From NCBI GenBank assembly GCA_964352985.1, contig CAYGUK010000122.1:1-11291 (forward strand): DNA of 11,291 nucleotides, read 5' to 3'. This document shows positions 1 through 6,746 of the stretch, piece by piece. The translations under genes were made by a program, and so were the position numbers. The number at the start of each line of letters is the position of its first letter. The stretch's first letter is position 1. Source of the DNA: CAYGUK01 sp964352985 (lineage in GTDB: Bacteria > Pseudomonadota > Gammaproteobacteria > JAHCLG01). A model generated the notes under the pieces. That model had not been told where the DNA came from. It did no database searches and saw nothing but the letters and a program-made list of their open reading frames with translations.

Positions 1-285
1 TCCTTCTTCTTGACCTTCAAAATCAGAAATTAAATAAAAATGCAGTTTAATTGTTTTTTCTGGATAATCATGAGTGACCGTCATTAAAAATTGATATTCA
101 AGAATTTCAATTGCAATTTCTTCAAACAATTCACGTTTTAAAGCTGTAATAATCGATTCGTGAGATTCAACTTTACCGCCAGGAAACTCCCATTTTCCAC
201 CTAAAAAAACATGCTGTGGGCGCTTAGCAACTAAGTATTGATTTTGTTTATTTTTGAGAATTCCAACCGCCACTTCTATGCTCAA
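1..285 (-). CDS. mutT: MutT-type Nudix hydrolase, N-terminal 95 residues (cut by window edge)
   Basis: Partial gene running off the left edge of the window. The translation contains the Nudix box in the G-x5-E-x7-REUxEExGU layout: G37, E43, R51-E52 and E55-E56, inside the segments WEFPGGKVESHE and RELFEEIAI. The WEFPGGK lead-in is typical of MutT, which hydrolyses 8-oxo-dGTP to the monophosphate in the cytoplasm and prevents A:T to C:G errors. The usual Nudix glycine before the last aliphatic residue is alanine here (residue 58). The only start that keeps the beta strand SIEVAVGIL is TTG at 285-283, because a stop lies three codons upstream in frame; a GTG four codons further in is the alternative. 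The TTG overlaps the secA stop in a TTGA arrangement, so translation is probably coupled to secA. Substrate assignment to 8-oxo-dGTP is by family and by the secA-mutT neighbourhood; other Nudix substrates are not excluded. Confidence 0.82.
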   Translation of the reverse strand, partial: MSIEVAVGILKNKQNQYLVAKRPQHVFLGGKWEFPGGKVESHESIITALKRELFEEIAIEILEYQFLMTVTHDYPEKTIKLHFYLISDFEGQEEG

Positions 286-3002
286 GTTAACTTACCATGA
301 CATTGTTTAAATTTTTTGCCTGATCCACACGGACAGGGATCATTGCGACCTACTTTAGGCTCATCACGTCGAAAAGGCACAACTTTACCTGATTCATCAC
401 CAGGCATGTTTAATTCATCATCGGGAAGCGTTTGAAACGCCGCGTGTTGAAATGATAACGCTTGATTTTCAGAAGCCATGCGTCGTTGGTTTTCTAATGC
501 TTCAACATCTTCTTCACGTGCCACTTCGACACTTGATAAAATACTAATGACTTCATGTTTGACGTTTTCTAACATATCACTGAATAATTCAAACGCTTGA
601 CGTTTATATTCTTGTTTTGGATTTTTTTGCGCATATCCTTGGAGATGAATGCTTTGACGCAAATGATCCATCGCGCTTAAATGATCTTTCCAATGACTAT
701 CTAAAACTTGTAACAAGACTGCTTTTTCAAATTGACGCATGACTTCGCTACCCGCTTCTTGTTCTTTTAATTGATAAGCGTATACAATGCCTTCGATAAT
801 TTTTTGACGTAAATTTTCTTCATGTAAATTCGTATCTTCATCGAGCCATTGTTGAATCGACATTTTAACTGCAAAATCACCTTCTATTTGTTTTTCAAGT
901 CCAGCAATATCCCATTGCTCCTCTAAACTATCAGGTGGAATATGAAGAGAAATCACACCATCAATCACATCCTCACGAATGGCATTTAATGTTTCTGACA
1001 CATCTTCAACAGACATCAACGTAGCACGCTGCTCATAAACTACTTTACGTTGGGAATTAGCCACATCATCAAATTCTAATAATTCTTTACGAATATCGAA
1101 GTGATGACCTTCTACTTTTCGTTGCGCATTTTCAATTGAACGTGACACCATGCCATGCTCAATCGGCTCGCCTTTAGGCATACCCATTTTTTTCATTAAG
1201 TTGGAAACCCATTCTGGCGCAAATATTCTAAGTAAATTATCTTCAAGTGATAAATAAAAACGGCTGCTTCCAGGATCGCCTTGACGACCACAACGACCAC
1301 GCAACTGATTATCGATACGACGAGATTCATGGCGTTCACTTCCGACAACATGGAGACCGCCCGCATCGAGAACTTGTTGATGACGTTTTTTCCATTCTTC
1401 TTTTATTTTTTGTAGTTCAGTTTCAGACAGATTTTCATTTGCTGCAATTTCTGCATCAAGGTTTCCGCCTAACACAATATCGGTTCCACGACCCGCCATA
1501 TTTGTTGCAATTGTCACTGAACCGGGTTTACCCGCTTGCGCAATAATATGCGCTTCACGTTCATGTTGTTTCGCATTTAATACTTCATGTTTTATTTTTG
1601 CTTTTTTCATGAGATTTGATATTAATTCAGATGTTTCTATAGATGCGGTACCAACTAAAACTGGACGATTATTATTCACACAATCTTGTATATCATTAAT
1701 AATCGCTTGATATTTTTCTTCCTGTGACATAAAAACTTGATCACGCAAATCTTTACGCGCAATGGGAAGATTGGTTGGGATAACCACGACTTCTAAATTA
1801 TAGATTTCTTGGAATTCATAAGCTTCGGTATCGGCTGTTCCTGTCATGCCTGCTAATTTTTTATAGATACGGAAATAATTCTGAAAAGTAATCGACGCTA
1901 ATGTTTGATTTTCATTTTGAATCGTGACCCTTTCTTTGGCTTCAACGGCTTGGTGCAATCCTTCAGACCAGCGACGTCCGGGTAGTGCACGACCGGTATG
2001 TTCATCGATAATAACAATTTCATCATCTCTTACAATATAATCAACATCACGCTGAAATAAAGTATGAGCGCGTAACGCGGATGAAACATGATGCATGAGC
2101 GTAACGTTACTTGCAGAATAAAGACTATCACCTTCTTGCAAAATACCAGCATGAATTAATAATTGCTCGATTTTTTCATGACCTTCTTCAGTTAAATAAG
2201 CTTGTTTATTTTTCTCATCTAAAGAATAATCACCAGGACCATTCTCTTCTTGTTGTTTGGTTAATTGAGGAATTAATTTATCAATCTTTATATAATTATC
2301 AGAATTATCATCAGTTGGACCAGAAATAATTAAAGGCGTGCGTGATTCGTCAATTAAAATAGAATCGACTTCGTCAACAATCGCAAAAGATAACTCACGT
2401 TGAACTTTGTCTTCTAAACTAAAAGCCATGTTATCGCGCAGATAATCAAAACCAAATTCATTATTCGTACCGTAAGTAATATCCGCGGCAAATGCTTGCT
2501 TTTTAGTATCGTGATCCATCATCGTAAGATTTATACCAACGGTTAATCCCAGAAATTCATAAATTGGACGCATCCAGTTTGCATCACGTTCAGCAAGATA
2601 ATCATTAACCGTAACTATATGAACGCCTTTACCAGTTAACGCATTTAAATAAGCAGGTAATGTTGCAGCTAAGGTTTTACCTTCACCAGTACACATTTCG
2701 GCAATTTTACCATTATGCAAAACCATGCCACCTATCATTTGCACATCAAAATGACGCATCCCTAAGGTGCGTTTTGATGTTTCGCGTACCACGGCAAATG
2801 CTTCAGGTAAAATATCATCTAAGCTTTCGTTATTCGCTAATCGATTTTTAAATTCTTGTGTTTTAGCTTTTAACTCATTATCTGATAATTTTTCAAAAGA
2901 GGATTCGTATTCGTTAATATTGGAAACTATTTTTGAATATTGCTTTACTAAACGTTGATTGCGACTACCAAAAACTTTTTTAAATACACCTGATATACTC
3001 AT
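282..3002 (-). CDS. secA: Preprotein translocase ATPase SecA
   Basis: Full-length SecA of 906 residues (E. coli 901), the ATPase motor that pushes unfolded preproteins through SecYEG. Visible in order: Walker A MCTGEGKT at residues 103-110 in nucleotide-binding domain 1; the DEVD Walker B box at 210-213 followed by SILIDESRTPL; the preprotein cross-linking region; NBD2 with TNMAGRGTDI and the arginine-rich GRCGRQGDPG motif; helical wing and scaffold regions ending in HWKDHLSAMDHLRQ; and a C-terminal SEC-C zinc finger with C890, C892, C901 and H902 in CPCGSGKKFKQCHG, which binds SecB and lipids. The start ATG follows GATAGGTATT, a modest ribosome binding site. No secM-like regulator precedes it; instead dciA diverges 49 bases away. 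Downstream, the stop overlaps the mutT start. Nothing appears broken or missing. Confidence 0.98.
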   Translation of the reverse strand: MSISGVFKKVFGSRNQRLVKQYSKIVSNINEYESSFEKLSDNELKAKTQEFKNRLANNESLDDILPEAFAVVRETSKRTLGMRHFDVQMIGGMVLHNGKIAEMCTGEGKTLAATLPAYLNALTGKGVHIVTVNDYLAERDANWMRPIYEFLGLTVGINLTMMDHDTKKQAFAADITYGTNNEFGFDYLRDNMAFSLEDKVQRELSFAIVDEVDSILIDESRTPLIISGPTDDNSDNYIKIDKLIPQLTKQQEENGPGDYSLDEKNKQAYLTEEGHEKIEQLLIHAGILQEGDSLYSASNVTLMHHVSSALRAHTLFQRDVDYIVRDDEIVIIDEHTGRALPGRRWSEGLHQAVEAKERVTIQNENQTLASITFQNYFRIYKKLAGMTGTADTEAYEFQEIYNLEVVVIPTNLPIARKDLRDQVFMSQEEKYQAIINDIQDCVNNNRPVLVGTASIETSELISNLMKKAKIKHEVLNAKQHEREAHIIAQAGKPGSVTIATNMAGRGTDIVLGGNLDAEIAANENLSETELQKIKEEWKKRHQQVLDAGGLHVVGSERHESRRIDNQLRGRCGRQGDPGSSRFYLSLEDNLLRIFAPEWVSNLMKKMGMPKGEPIEHGMVSRSIENAQRKVEGHHFDIRKELLEFDDVANSQRKVVYEQRATLMSVEDVSETLNAIREDVIDGVISLHIPPDSLEEQWDIAGLEKQIEGDFAVKMSIQQWLDEDTNLHEENLRQKIIEGIVYAYQLKEQEAGSEVMRQFEKAVLLQVLDSHWKDHLSAMDHLRQSIHLQGYAQKNPKQEYKRQAFELFSDMLENVKHEVISILSSVEVAREEDVEALENQRRMASENQALSFQHAAFQTLPDDELNMPGDESGKVVPFRRDEPKVGRNDPCPCGSGKKFKQCHGKLT
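2991..2999 (+). promoter_or_regulatory. Candidate extended -10 promoter of dciA
   Basis: TGATATACT is a TGn extended -10 element (TATACT, five of six consensus bases) lying inside the first codons of secA on the opposite strand. Transcription from about 3006 would give dciA a leader near 46 bases. There is no good -35 at 17 bases, which extended -10 promoters tolerate. Position and orientation fit, but an AT-rich sequence gives such matches easily. Confidence 0.33.
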
Positions 3003-3031
3003 AATACCTATCTTTACTTGTTACCGTGGAA

Positions 3032-3061
3032 ATACTATTATTGCCTCCAATATGGTGACAA
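3032..3061 (-). promoter_or_regulatory. Candidate secA promoter
   Basis: Read on the minus strand, TTGTCA (3061-3056, five of six -35 bases) is followed after 18 bases by TAGTAT (3037-3032, four of six -10 bases). Transcription would begin around 3025, leaving a short leader before the secA ATG at 3002. The -35 lies over the dciA start codon, so the divergent promoters overlap. This is a weak consensus match and inference only. Confidence 0.3.
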
Positions 3062-3456
3062 AACCCGAAAAATCAATCTCTATCCTACTCGATGAGAGCA
3101 GTCATCTCCACTATTTATTGACAAAAGCCAACAATATCATGCGCTTGGACGAAATTGTCAAGCAATATCTGGAAACTGATTTAAAAGATTGCTGTCGAGT
3201 CGTTAATTTTAATCATGGTGTGTTAGTTATTGCGACCACTAACTCTGCCTGGGCAACGCGACTAAGATTTCAATCTTCAAGTTTAATTATGAAATTACGT
3301 CAGCCAAATCTTATTCCAGGAATCGCATCTATTCGCATATCTGTATTACATGAATCAGAACCACATAAAATTCTGCAAGATAACGCAAAAAGTATTGTAC
3401 TATCCCCTGTTGCCTGTGAACAATTACAGAGAATCGCTGAAATCATTCAAGATTGA
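3052..3456 (+). CDS. dciA: DciA-like (DUF721) replicative helicase loader
   Basis: A 134-residue protein with the DUF721/DciA pattern: an N-terminal helix region (LDEIVKQYL, residues 32-40), then a KH-like core where a strand GVLVIATTNSAWATRLRF (56-73) carries the family's conserved tryptophan W67, followed by a helix SLIMKLRQ and a strand IASIRISVL (91-99). DciA proteins interact with and help load the replicative helicase DnaB in bacteria that lack DnaC or DnaI. The position next to secA and near lpxC matches dciA in Pseudomonas, which supports the call. The frame stays open upstream into secA, but ATG 3052 is chosen because it is the first plausible start after the secA start codon and gives a normal length. 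No convincing Shine-Dalgarno sequence precedes it. Codon use is like the neighbouring housekeeping genes. The C-terminus IAEIIQD is short and lacks a long tail. Confidence 0.82.
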   Translation: MVTKPEKSISILLDESSHLHYLLTKANNIMRLDEIVKQYLETDLKDCCRVVNFNHGVLVIATTNSAWATRLRFQSSSLIMKLRQPNLIPGIASIRISVLHESEPHKILQDNAKSIVLSPVACEQLQRIAEIIQD

Positions 3457-3543
3457 CACATCATATTGAATGATAAACTGTCGTCACTATAAATTTCCCT
3501 CTCCAAGCGCATTACTTAACACATAGTAATATTTACTTAAATT

Positions 3544-3572
3544 AATACAATTTCATGTAAAAATATTGTATT
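3544..3572. repeat. AT-rich 8-bp inverted repeat downstream of dciA
   Basis: AATACAAT (3544-3551) and ATTGTATT (3565-3572) are perfect inverted copies separated by 13 bases. It lies 88 bases after dciA and about 110 bases before the hydrolase gene. It has no GC-rich stem and no T tract after it, so it is a poor intrinsic terminator; an operator is possible. No regulator family is recognised. Confidence 0.35.
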
Positions 3573-3624
3573 TCAGCAAGTTGATTCTATGTTTCATGAT
3601 ATAGTATTTTTTCGAGAATAGATG

Positions 3625-3630
3625 TATAAT
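3625..3630 (+). promoter_or_regulatory. Candidate -10 box of the hydrolase/effector-like gene
   Basis: A perfect TATAAT 50 bases before the start codon at 3681. Transcription from about 3637 would leave a 44-base leader that includes a strong GGAG at 3671-3674. The hexamer 17 bases upstream (TAGTAT) is a poor -35, which would suggest dependence on an activator if this is the true promoter. Confidence 0.4.
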
Positions 3631-3680
3631 ATACATTATTATTAATTCAGGGAAAGAAAACAACAAACCTGGAGAATAAG

Positions 3681-5102
3681 ATGCAACCAGCTGAACATAT
3701 GGTTGTTCAACAACCTAAATCTTTTAACTTCGTCTTTTGCGGAACTCAGCTTAGTCACATGCGATCTAAGGGTCCAGGTAATAGTGGTTTAGCAATAGTA
3801 GATGGTGCCCATGCTGCAAAACTTTCACAGAGCGAATTACTTTATGTTTCAGGGGTAGGCAGTAAAGTAAAAAAAGGAAGTTATAGACCCGGGCAATATC
3901 AGATAGAACCGAGCTCTCTAGCGGATCAACAAAGCGCATATCAGCCTAGTTGGACTCGGTGTGGATTGTTCCATAATTTATATTACAGAGGAATGGGGTT
4001 TTTAAATGGTAGTGGTGAAGACAATACCATTGAAGAATCTGTCAAAACTGTAGAACATTTATTATCACAAGATAAAGTTGGGGAAAAAATAAAAATCCGA
4101 TTAGCAGGTTATAGTCGAGGTGCAGCTACGGCGATACGACTCGCAAATAAACTATTTGATCGCTTTGGTGATCGCGTAGAAGTTGATTTATTTTTAATGG
4201 ATCCTGTGCCGGGCTTTGGACATGAAAGCTCAAGACGTAAACGAATCCTACCTCCCACTGTTAAAAATGCTTATTTTACTTTTAGCAGCGATGAGAAAAA
4301 AAGTATTTATCGTTCACCAAAATTAGATCACTATCGCTTTGGTCCAGAGACAAAAGTGAGTGCTTTAATGTTGCCTGGAAGTCATCAAGATCAAGATGTC
4401 ACACCAAGAGATACAGATCAACCAATAGCTGCTCAAAATAATCAAACTTTAGTCACAGATTTTTTTCAAGGTAGAGACGGGTTACATGAAACTATGTTAC
4501 AAAAAGCCGGTGAAGTGGATATAAATCCTGGTAGTCCTGAAGCACAAAAATGGCACGATAGTGAAGGAATAAAACATTTATTCAATGAAATGCAATCCAT
4601 TCCCCCAGAGTATTCAGAATTTCGTAAACGCACTCATCAACTATTCTATGAATTACTTGAAGACTACGAAGCAGCTACCAAAGAAGATAAAAAAAATAAA
4701 ATAAATTCAATTGCAGAGAATGCCGCTATTTGTGTTGAATCTACAAATAATTATATTAATAATCCTCAGTCAGAAAAAGTTGCCCCTTTAAAAGAAAAGT
4801 TAAAAACTTTTTCAAGCACTGCCAAACTACACGCAGGAAAAGCACTCTCGTTAAGAGCAAGTCAATTTTGTGGTGTAATCACGGGGATAGTTGCAGGTAT
4901 CTTTGGTGCAACACTCGGGTTTATTAAAGGTATAACCAATTGGCGTTTAGCCTTTATTGGTGGCGCAATTGTATCAGCAGGTCAAACAGCAGCAAAGAAA
5001 AGTGCCTCTGCATTTGATGGGACTTATCGTACTTTAACTGCAGATGTTAAAGAACAAGAATTTTTTCATGCAGTTCAACATGTAGTAAAAAACAAATCTT
5101 AA
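3681..5102 (+). CDS. Putative alpha/beta-hydrolase (DUF2235-like) effector with C-terminal hydrophobic hairpin
   Basis: A complete 473-residue gene with a strong ribosome binding site, GGAG six bases before ATG. After a FVFCGT strand (residues 17-22), the nucleophile elbow is GYSRGAAT (143-150) with Ser145, preceded by the strand KIRLA. A strand ending VDLFLMDPVPG puts Asp174 where the acid belongs, and LPGSHQD puts His235 where the base belongs, the same S-D-H order and GxSRGA flavour as DUF2235 hydrolases, which include type VI secretion phospholipase effectors. Residues 300-385 are helical and charged, and 396-437 form two glycine-rich hydrophobic stretches around a short NWR turn, which could insert into a membrane. 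There is no N-terminal signal peptide. The gene stands alone between dciA and non-coding DNA, with no immunity gene or secretion gene beside it. I infer a lipase/esterase that may act as a secreted effector in a host or rival cell; the enzyme fold is fairly likely, the effector role is a guess. A cytoplasmic lipase of unknown role is the alternative. Confidence 0.8.
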   Translation: MQPAEHMVVQQPKSFNFVFCGTQLSHMRSKGPGNSGLAIVDGAHAAKLSQSELLYVSGVGSKVKKGSYRPGQYQIEPSSLADQQSAYQPSWTRCGLFHNLYYRGMGFLNGSGEDNTIEESVKTVEHLLSQDKVGEKIKIRLAGYSRGAATAIRLANKLFDRFGDRVEVDLFLMDPVPGFGHESSRRKRILPPTVKNAYFTFSSDEKKSIYRSPKLDHYRFGPETKVSALMLPGSHQDQDVTPRDTDQPIAAQNNQTLVTDFFQGRDGLHETMLQKAGEVDINPGSPEAQKWHDSEGIKHLFNEMQSIPPEYSEFRKRTHQLFYELLEDYEAATKEDKKNKINSIAENAAICVESTNNYINNPQSEKVAPLKEKLKTFSSTAKLHAGKALSLRASQFCGVITGIVAGIFGATLGFIKGITNWRLAFIGGAIVSAGQTAAKKSASAFDGTYRTLTADVKEQEFFHAVQHVVKNKS

Positions 5103-5110
5103 AGTAAAAC

Positions 5111-5154
5111 ACCCGAAATCTACTTATTATTATCAATTTCATAAGATTCCGGGT
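5111..5154. terminator. Imperfect hairpin after the hydrolase gene, possible weak terminator
   Basis: ACCCGAAATCT (5111-5121) pairs with AGATTCCGGGT (5144-5154) with a single A-C mismatch, across a 22-base AT-rich loop. It starts 8 bases after the hydrolase stop. On the plus strand it is followed by TAAAAA, not a T tract; on the minus strand by GTTTTA. It could serve the plus gene, the doubtful small minus-strand ORF, or both. The long loop makes it a weak candidate. Confidence 0.35.
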
Positions 5155-5163
5155 TAAAAAGGA

Positions 5164-5367
5164 TCAATCGTTATTTTTCTTTTCTTTGTTAACAGGCAGG
5201 GCTAACATCTTTGCGTCCACTTTAGAGGGATTCTTATAATTTTGGCTGGCGAATAGATGCTTTTTTTTAAAACAATCATTGACTTGCTGAGCTATGCTTC
5301 GTGCAATTACCATAGGTGAAAACACCAAGCGAAATACTAATAGATTGATAGCGTTTTTATTTAACAC
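5164..5367 (-). CDS. Doubtful small ORF, 67 residues, unknown function
   Basis: An open frame convergent with the hydrolase gene. The GTG start at 5367 is preceded by AAGG seven bases away. The frame extends upstream to a TTG at 5406 (80 residues), but that start has no ribosome binding site. The protein has a hydrophobic part (INLLVFRLVFSPMVIA) and a lysine-rich, polar tail ending NKEKKNND. A TTGACA exists on the minus strand at 5461-5456 with only a partial -10 (TCGAAT) 16 bases on. I recognise no family. It could be a small membrane-associated protein, the remains of a longer gene, or chance in AT-rich DNA. Confidence 0.28.
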   Translation of the reverse strand: MLNKNAINLLVFRLVFSPMVIARSIAQQVNDCFKKKHLFASQNYKNPSKVDAKMLALPVNKEKKNND

Positions 5368-5703
5368 AAACTTACCTTTTTGTATTAGTTGTAATAATTT
5401 TAACAACTAAACTAACTTGAATATAATTCAAATATTCGATGGTCATAATAGAATATGTCAATAATCAACACGTACTATATGTTACGAATATTTTTCAATT
5501 CATTACAAATAACTTCTTAAGCTACTTCACTATATAATCTCTTTTTATAAAACATAGTCATTTTGAAAAGGGAATACACTCTTTTAATTGTTATATTTTA
5601 AATCGTAAAAAAGGCCTGATAAATAAAATAATAAATGATCTAAATCATCAATTATTTTATTCACTTTGCCAAACTGGATAATTAATTAACAAGGAAAACG
5701 TTA
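5368..5703. other. AT-rich non-coding stretch before the globin pseudogene
   Basis: 336 bases without a convincing gene. Several TATAAT hexamers occur by composition (for example 5422-5427 and 5533-5538), none with a good -35. The only clear structure is the long inverted repeat at 5622-5661, listed separately. From 5691 the sequence carries AAGGA, a ribosome binding site for the start at 5704. I see no tRNA, transposase remnant or tandem repeat. Confidence 0.6.
5622..5661. promoter_or_regulatory. 18-bp-arm inverted repeat with Fnr/Nnr-like core TGAT-N4-ATCA
   Basis: The arms are AATAAAATAATAAATGAT (5622-5639) and ATCATCAATTATTTTATT (5644-5661), separated by CTAA. They match at all but about two or three positions per arm. 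The centre, TGATCTAAATCA (5636-5647), has the exact TGAT-N4-ATCA core of Crp/Fnr-family operators (full consensus TTGAT-N4-ATCAA; the outer base differs symmetrically on both sides). It lies 56 bases before the globin start codon, with GATAAT at 5677-5682 as a possible -10 between. Fnr, Dnr and Nnr regulators often control globins and nitric-oxide detoxification genes, so the placement is meaningful. Binding itself is inference. Confidence 0.45.
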
Positions 5704-6089
5704 ATGCACTCATATGAAGCACAGTCATTACTCGGTAGATGTCTTTCTCGTACGATTACTGGGAAAAAATTTTTGGGTAGGTTTTATGATATTCTTCTCA
5801 CCTCATCTCCATTGATTAAGCCAAAATTTAGTAATACAGATTTTGCAAAACTAAAATTTCTACGATTCGAATAGCTGCTTAGGAGTGTCCACGATGTAAT
5901 GAAAGGTATTTAGGAAAACCTCATTGTAATGAAAATTTAAATATTGATCCTATGTTATATCAATATTGGATTAGTATTTTATTGCAAGCCATAAAAGAAT
6001 ATGATGGGCAATTTACTGAACATCTTGGTATTCTATGGCGAAAACGTCTACAGCCTGGTATTGATTTTATGAGTTCTTTTTATAAATAA
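5704..6089 (+). pseudogene. Decayed globin (bacterial haemoglobin-like) gene
   Basis: The first frame opens at ATG 5704 behind AAGGA (5691-5695) and reads 56 codons to a TAG at 5872. Its end, with FYDILLTSSPLIKPKF followed by SNTDFAKLKFL, fits globin helices A to E including the CD-corner phenylalanine. The second half is in another frame (codons starting 5883, after a stop at 5880): ERYLGKPHCNENLNIDPMLY, then QYWISILLQAIKEYD, a TEHLGILWRKRLQPG segment and IDFMSSFYK with TAA at 6087-6089. This fits helices F to H, and the histidine at 5922-5924 sits where the haem-binding proximal histidine belongs. Between them, a third frame (5873-5896) reads SCLGVSTM before a stop, filling the expected gap. 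So at least two frameshifts separate recognisable halves. The whole span is 386 bases, near a full globin length but not a multiple of three. Intact globins of this kind bind oxygen or detoxify nitric oxide. A sequencing error could explain one shift, less easily all the disruptions. Confidence 0.72.
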
Positions 6090-6137
6090 ACTAATTTAAT
6101 ATCCTCAAAATTGAATTTGCAAAATCAAAAACAGCAA

Positions 6138-6737
6138 TTAATTTTCCCAATGAATAATGAATTCATGTTTATCTGAAAGAAATTCAATTGTGCCATAAAT
6201 CTTTTTATCATGAACAATTTGAATTTGTTCTTTTATATTTTTTATTTCTAATAATGGATAATTACATTTATGAGGAGGTCTATCATTTACAATTTTTATT
6301 TTTGGATATCCCCCCACAATCGGACAAGAACAACCTGCACAAGGATTTGCAATAAATAATAAAGTATCTTTCTTTTCATTTGTAGAGACTAAAGCAAAGG
6401 ATGAAATCGTTTTACCTAAATCATGAACTTTATATTTTTTGATTAAATAAAACTTTTGATCATTGACAGAAAAAACTTGTGCCTGCATGGCTAGCCATAA
6501 CTTATCGACACTTATTTCTTCAGCATAAAAATGATTTAAGTTTGCTTTTGGGTGAGTCATTAATATCCATTGTTTTAAAACGCTCGCCGCTTCACCTTTC
6601 GTTAATTTATTTTTATCAGCAGGAATATTTTTTACAATATAGCGTTCTAAATAAGATGAGGAGTGTTCATTTGTTGAGGCAAATGAACATAGTATAAAAC
6701 AAATTATTGCTAATACAATGACTGTTAATTTTTTCAT
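6138..6737 (-). CDS. Exported cysteine-cluster protein of unknown function
   Basis: A 199-residue protein starting with a clear signal peptide: MKK, a hydrophobic run TVIVLAIICFILC, then a likely cleavage near SFAS/TN (around residue 21). A lipoprotein is less likely because the residues before C17 do not form a normal lipobox. The mature part is mostly charged, alternating strand-like sequence; its outstanding feature is NPCAGCSCP at residues 132-139 (C133, C136, C138) with one further cysteine, C158, in PPHKCNYP. These four could form disulfides or bind a metal in the periplasm. I do not recognise the family. The start lies 9 bases after the lpxC stop with no terminator between, so it is probably the last gene of the lpxC transcript. 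The region GTGATGTGAA before ATG is a weak ribosome binding site, so translation may depend on coupling. Downstream there is a T-rich stretch but no convincing hairpin. Confidence 0.82.
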   Translation of the reverse strand: MKKLTVIVLAIICFILCSFASTNEHSSSYLERYIVKNIPADKNKLTKGEAASVLKQWILMTHPKANLNHFYAEEISVDKLWLAMQAQVFSVNDQKFYLIKKYKVHDLGKTISSFALVSTNEKKDTLLFIANPCAGCSCPIVGGYPKIKIVNDRPPHKCNYPLLEIKNIKEQIQIVHDKKIYGTIEFLSDKHEFIIHWEN

Positions 6738-6746
6738 TTCACATCA

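Noticed and set aside
2959..3051. Upstream extension of DciA from an ATG at 2959
   Set aside because: It would overlap the secA start on the other strand and adds residues (MRLPKTFLNTPDIL and on) with no family match; the normal length is reached from 3052.
3515..3551. Possible PmrA-type box upstream of the effector-like gene
   Set aside because: Two CTTAA half-sites exist at 3515 and 3536, but they are 21 bases apart instead of the 11-base spacing of the Legionella PmrA consensus, and they lie too far from the -10.
6090..6137. Terminator after the exported protein gene
   Set aside because: A T-rich stretch is present on the minus strand, but the only stem is the short near-palindrome GATTTTGCAAATTC with no GC-rich pairing.
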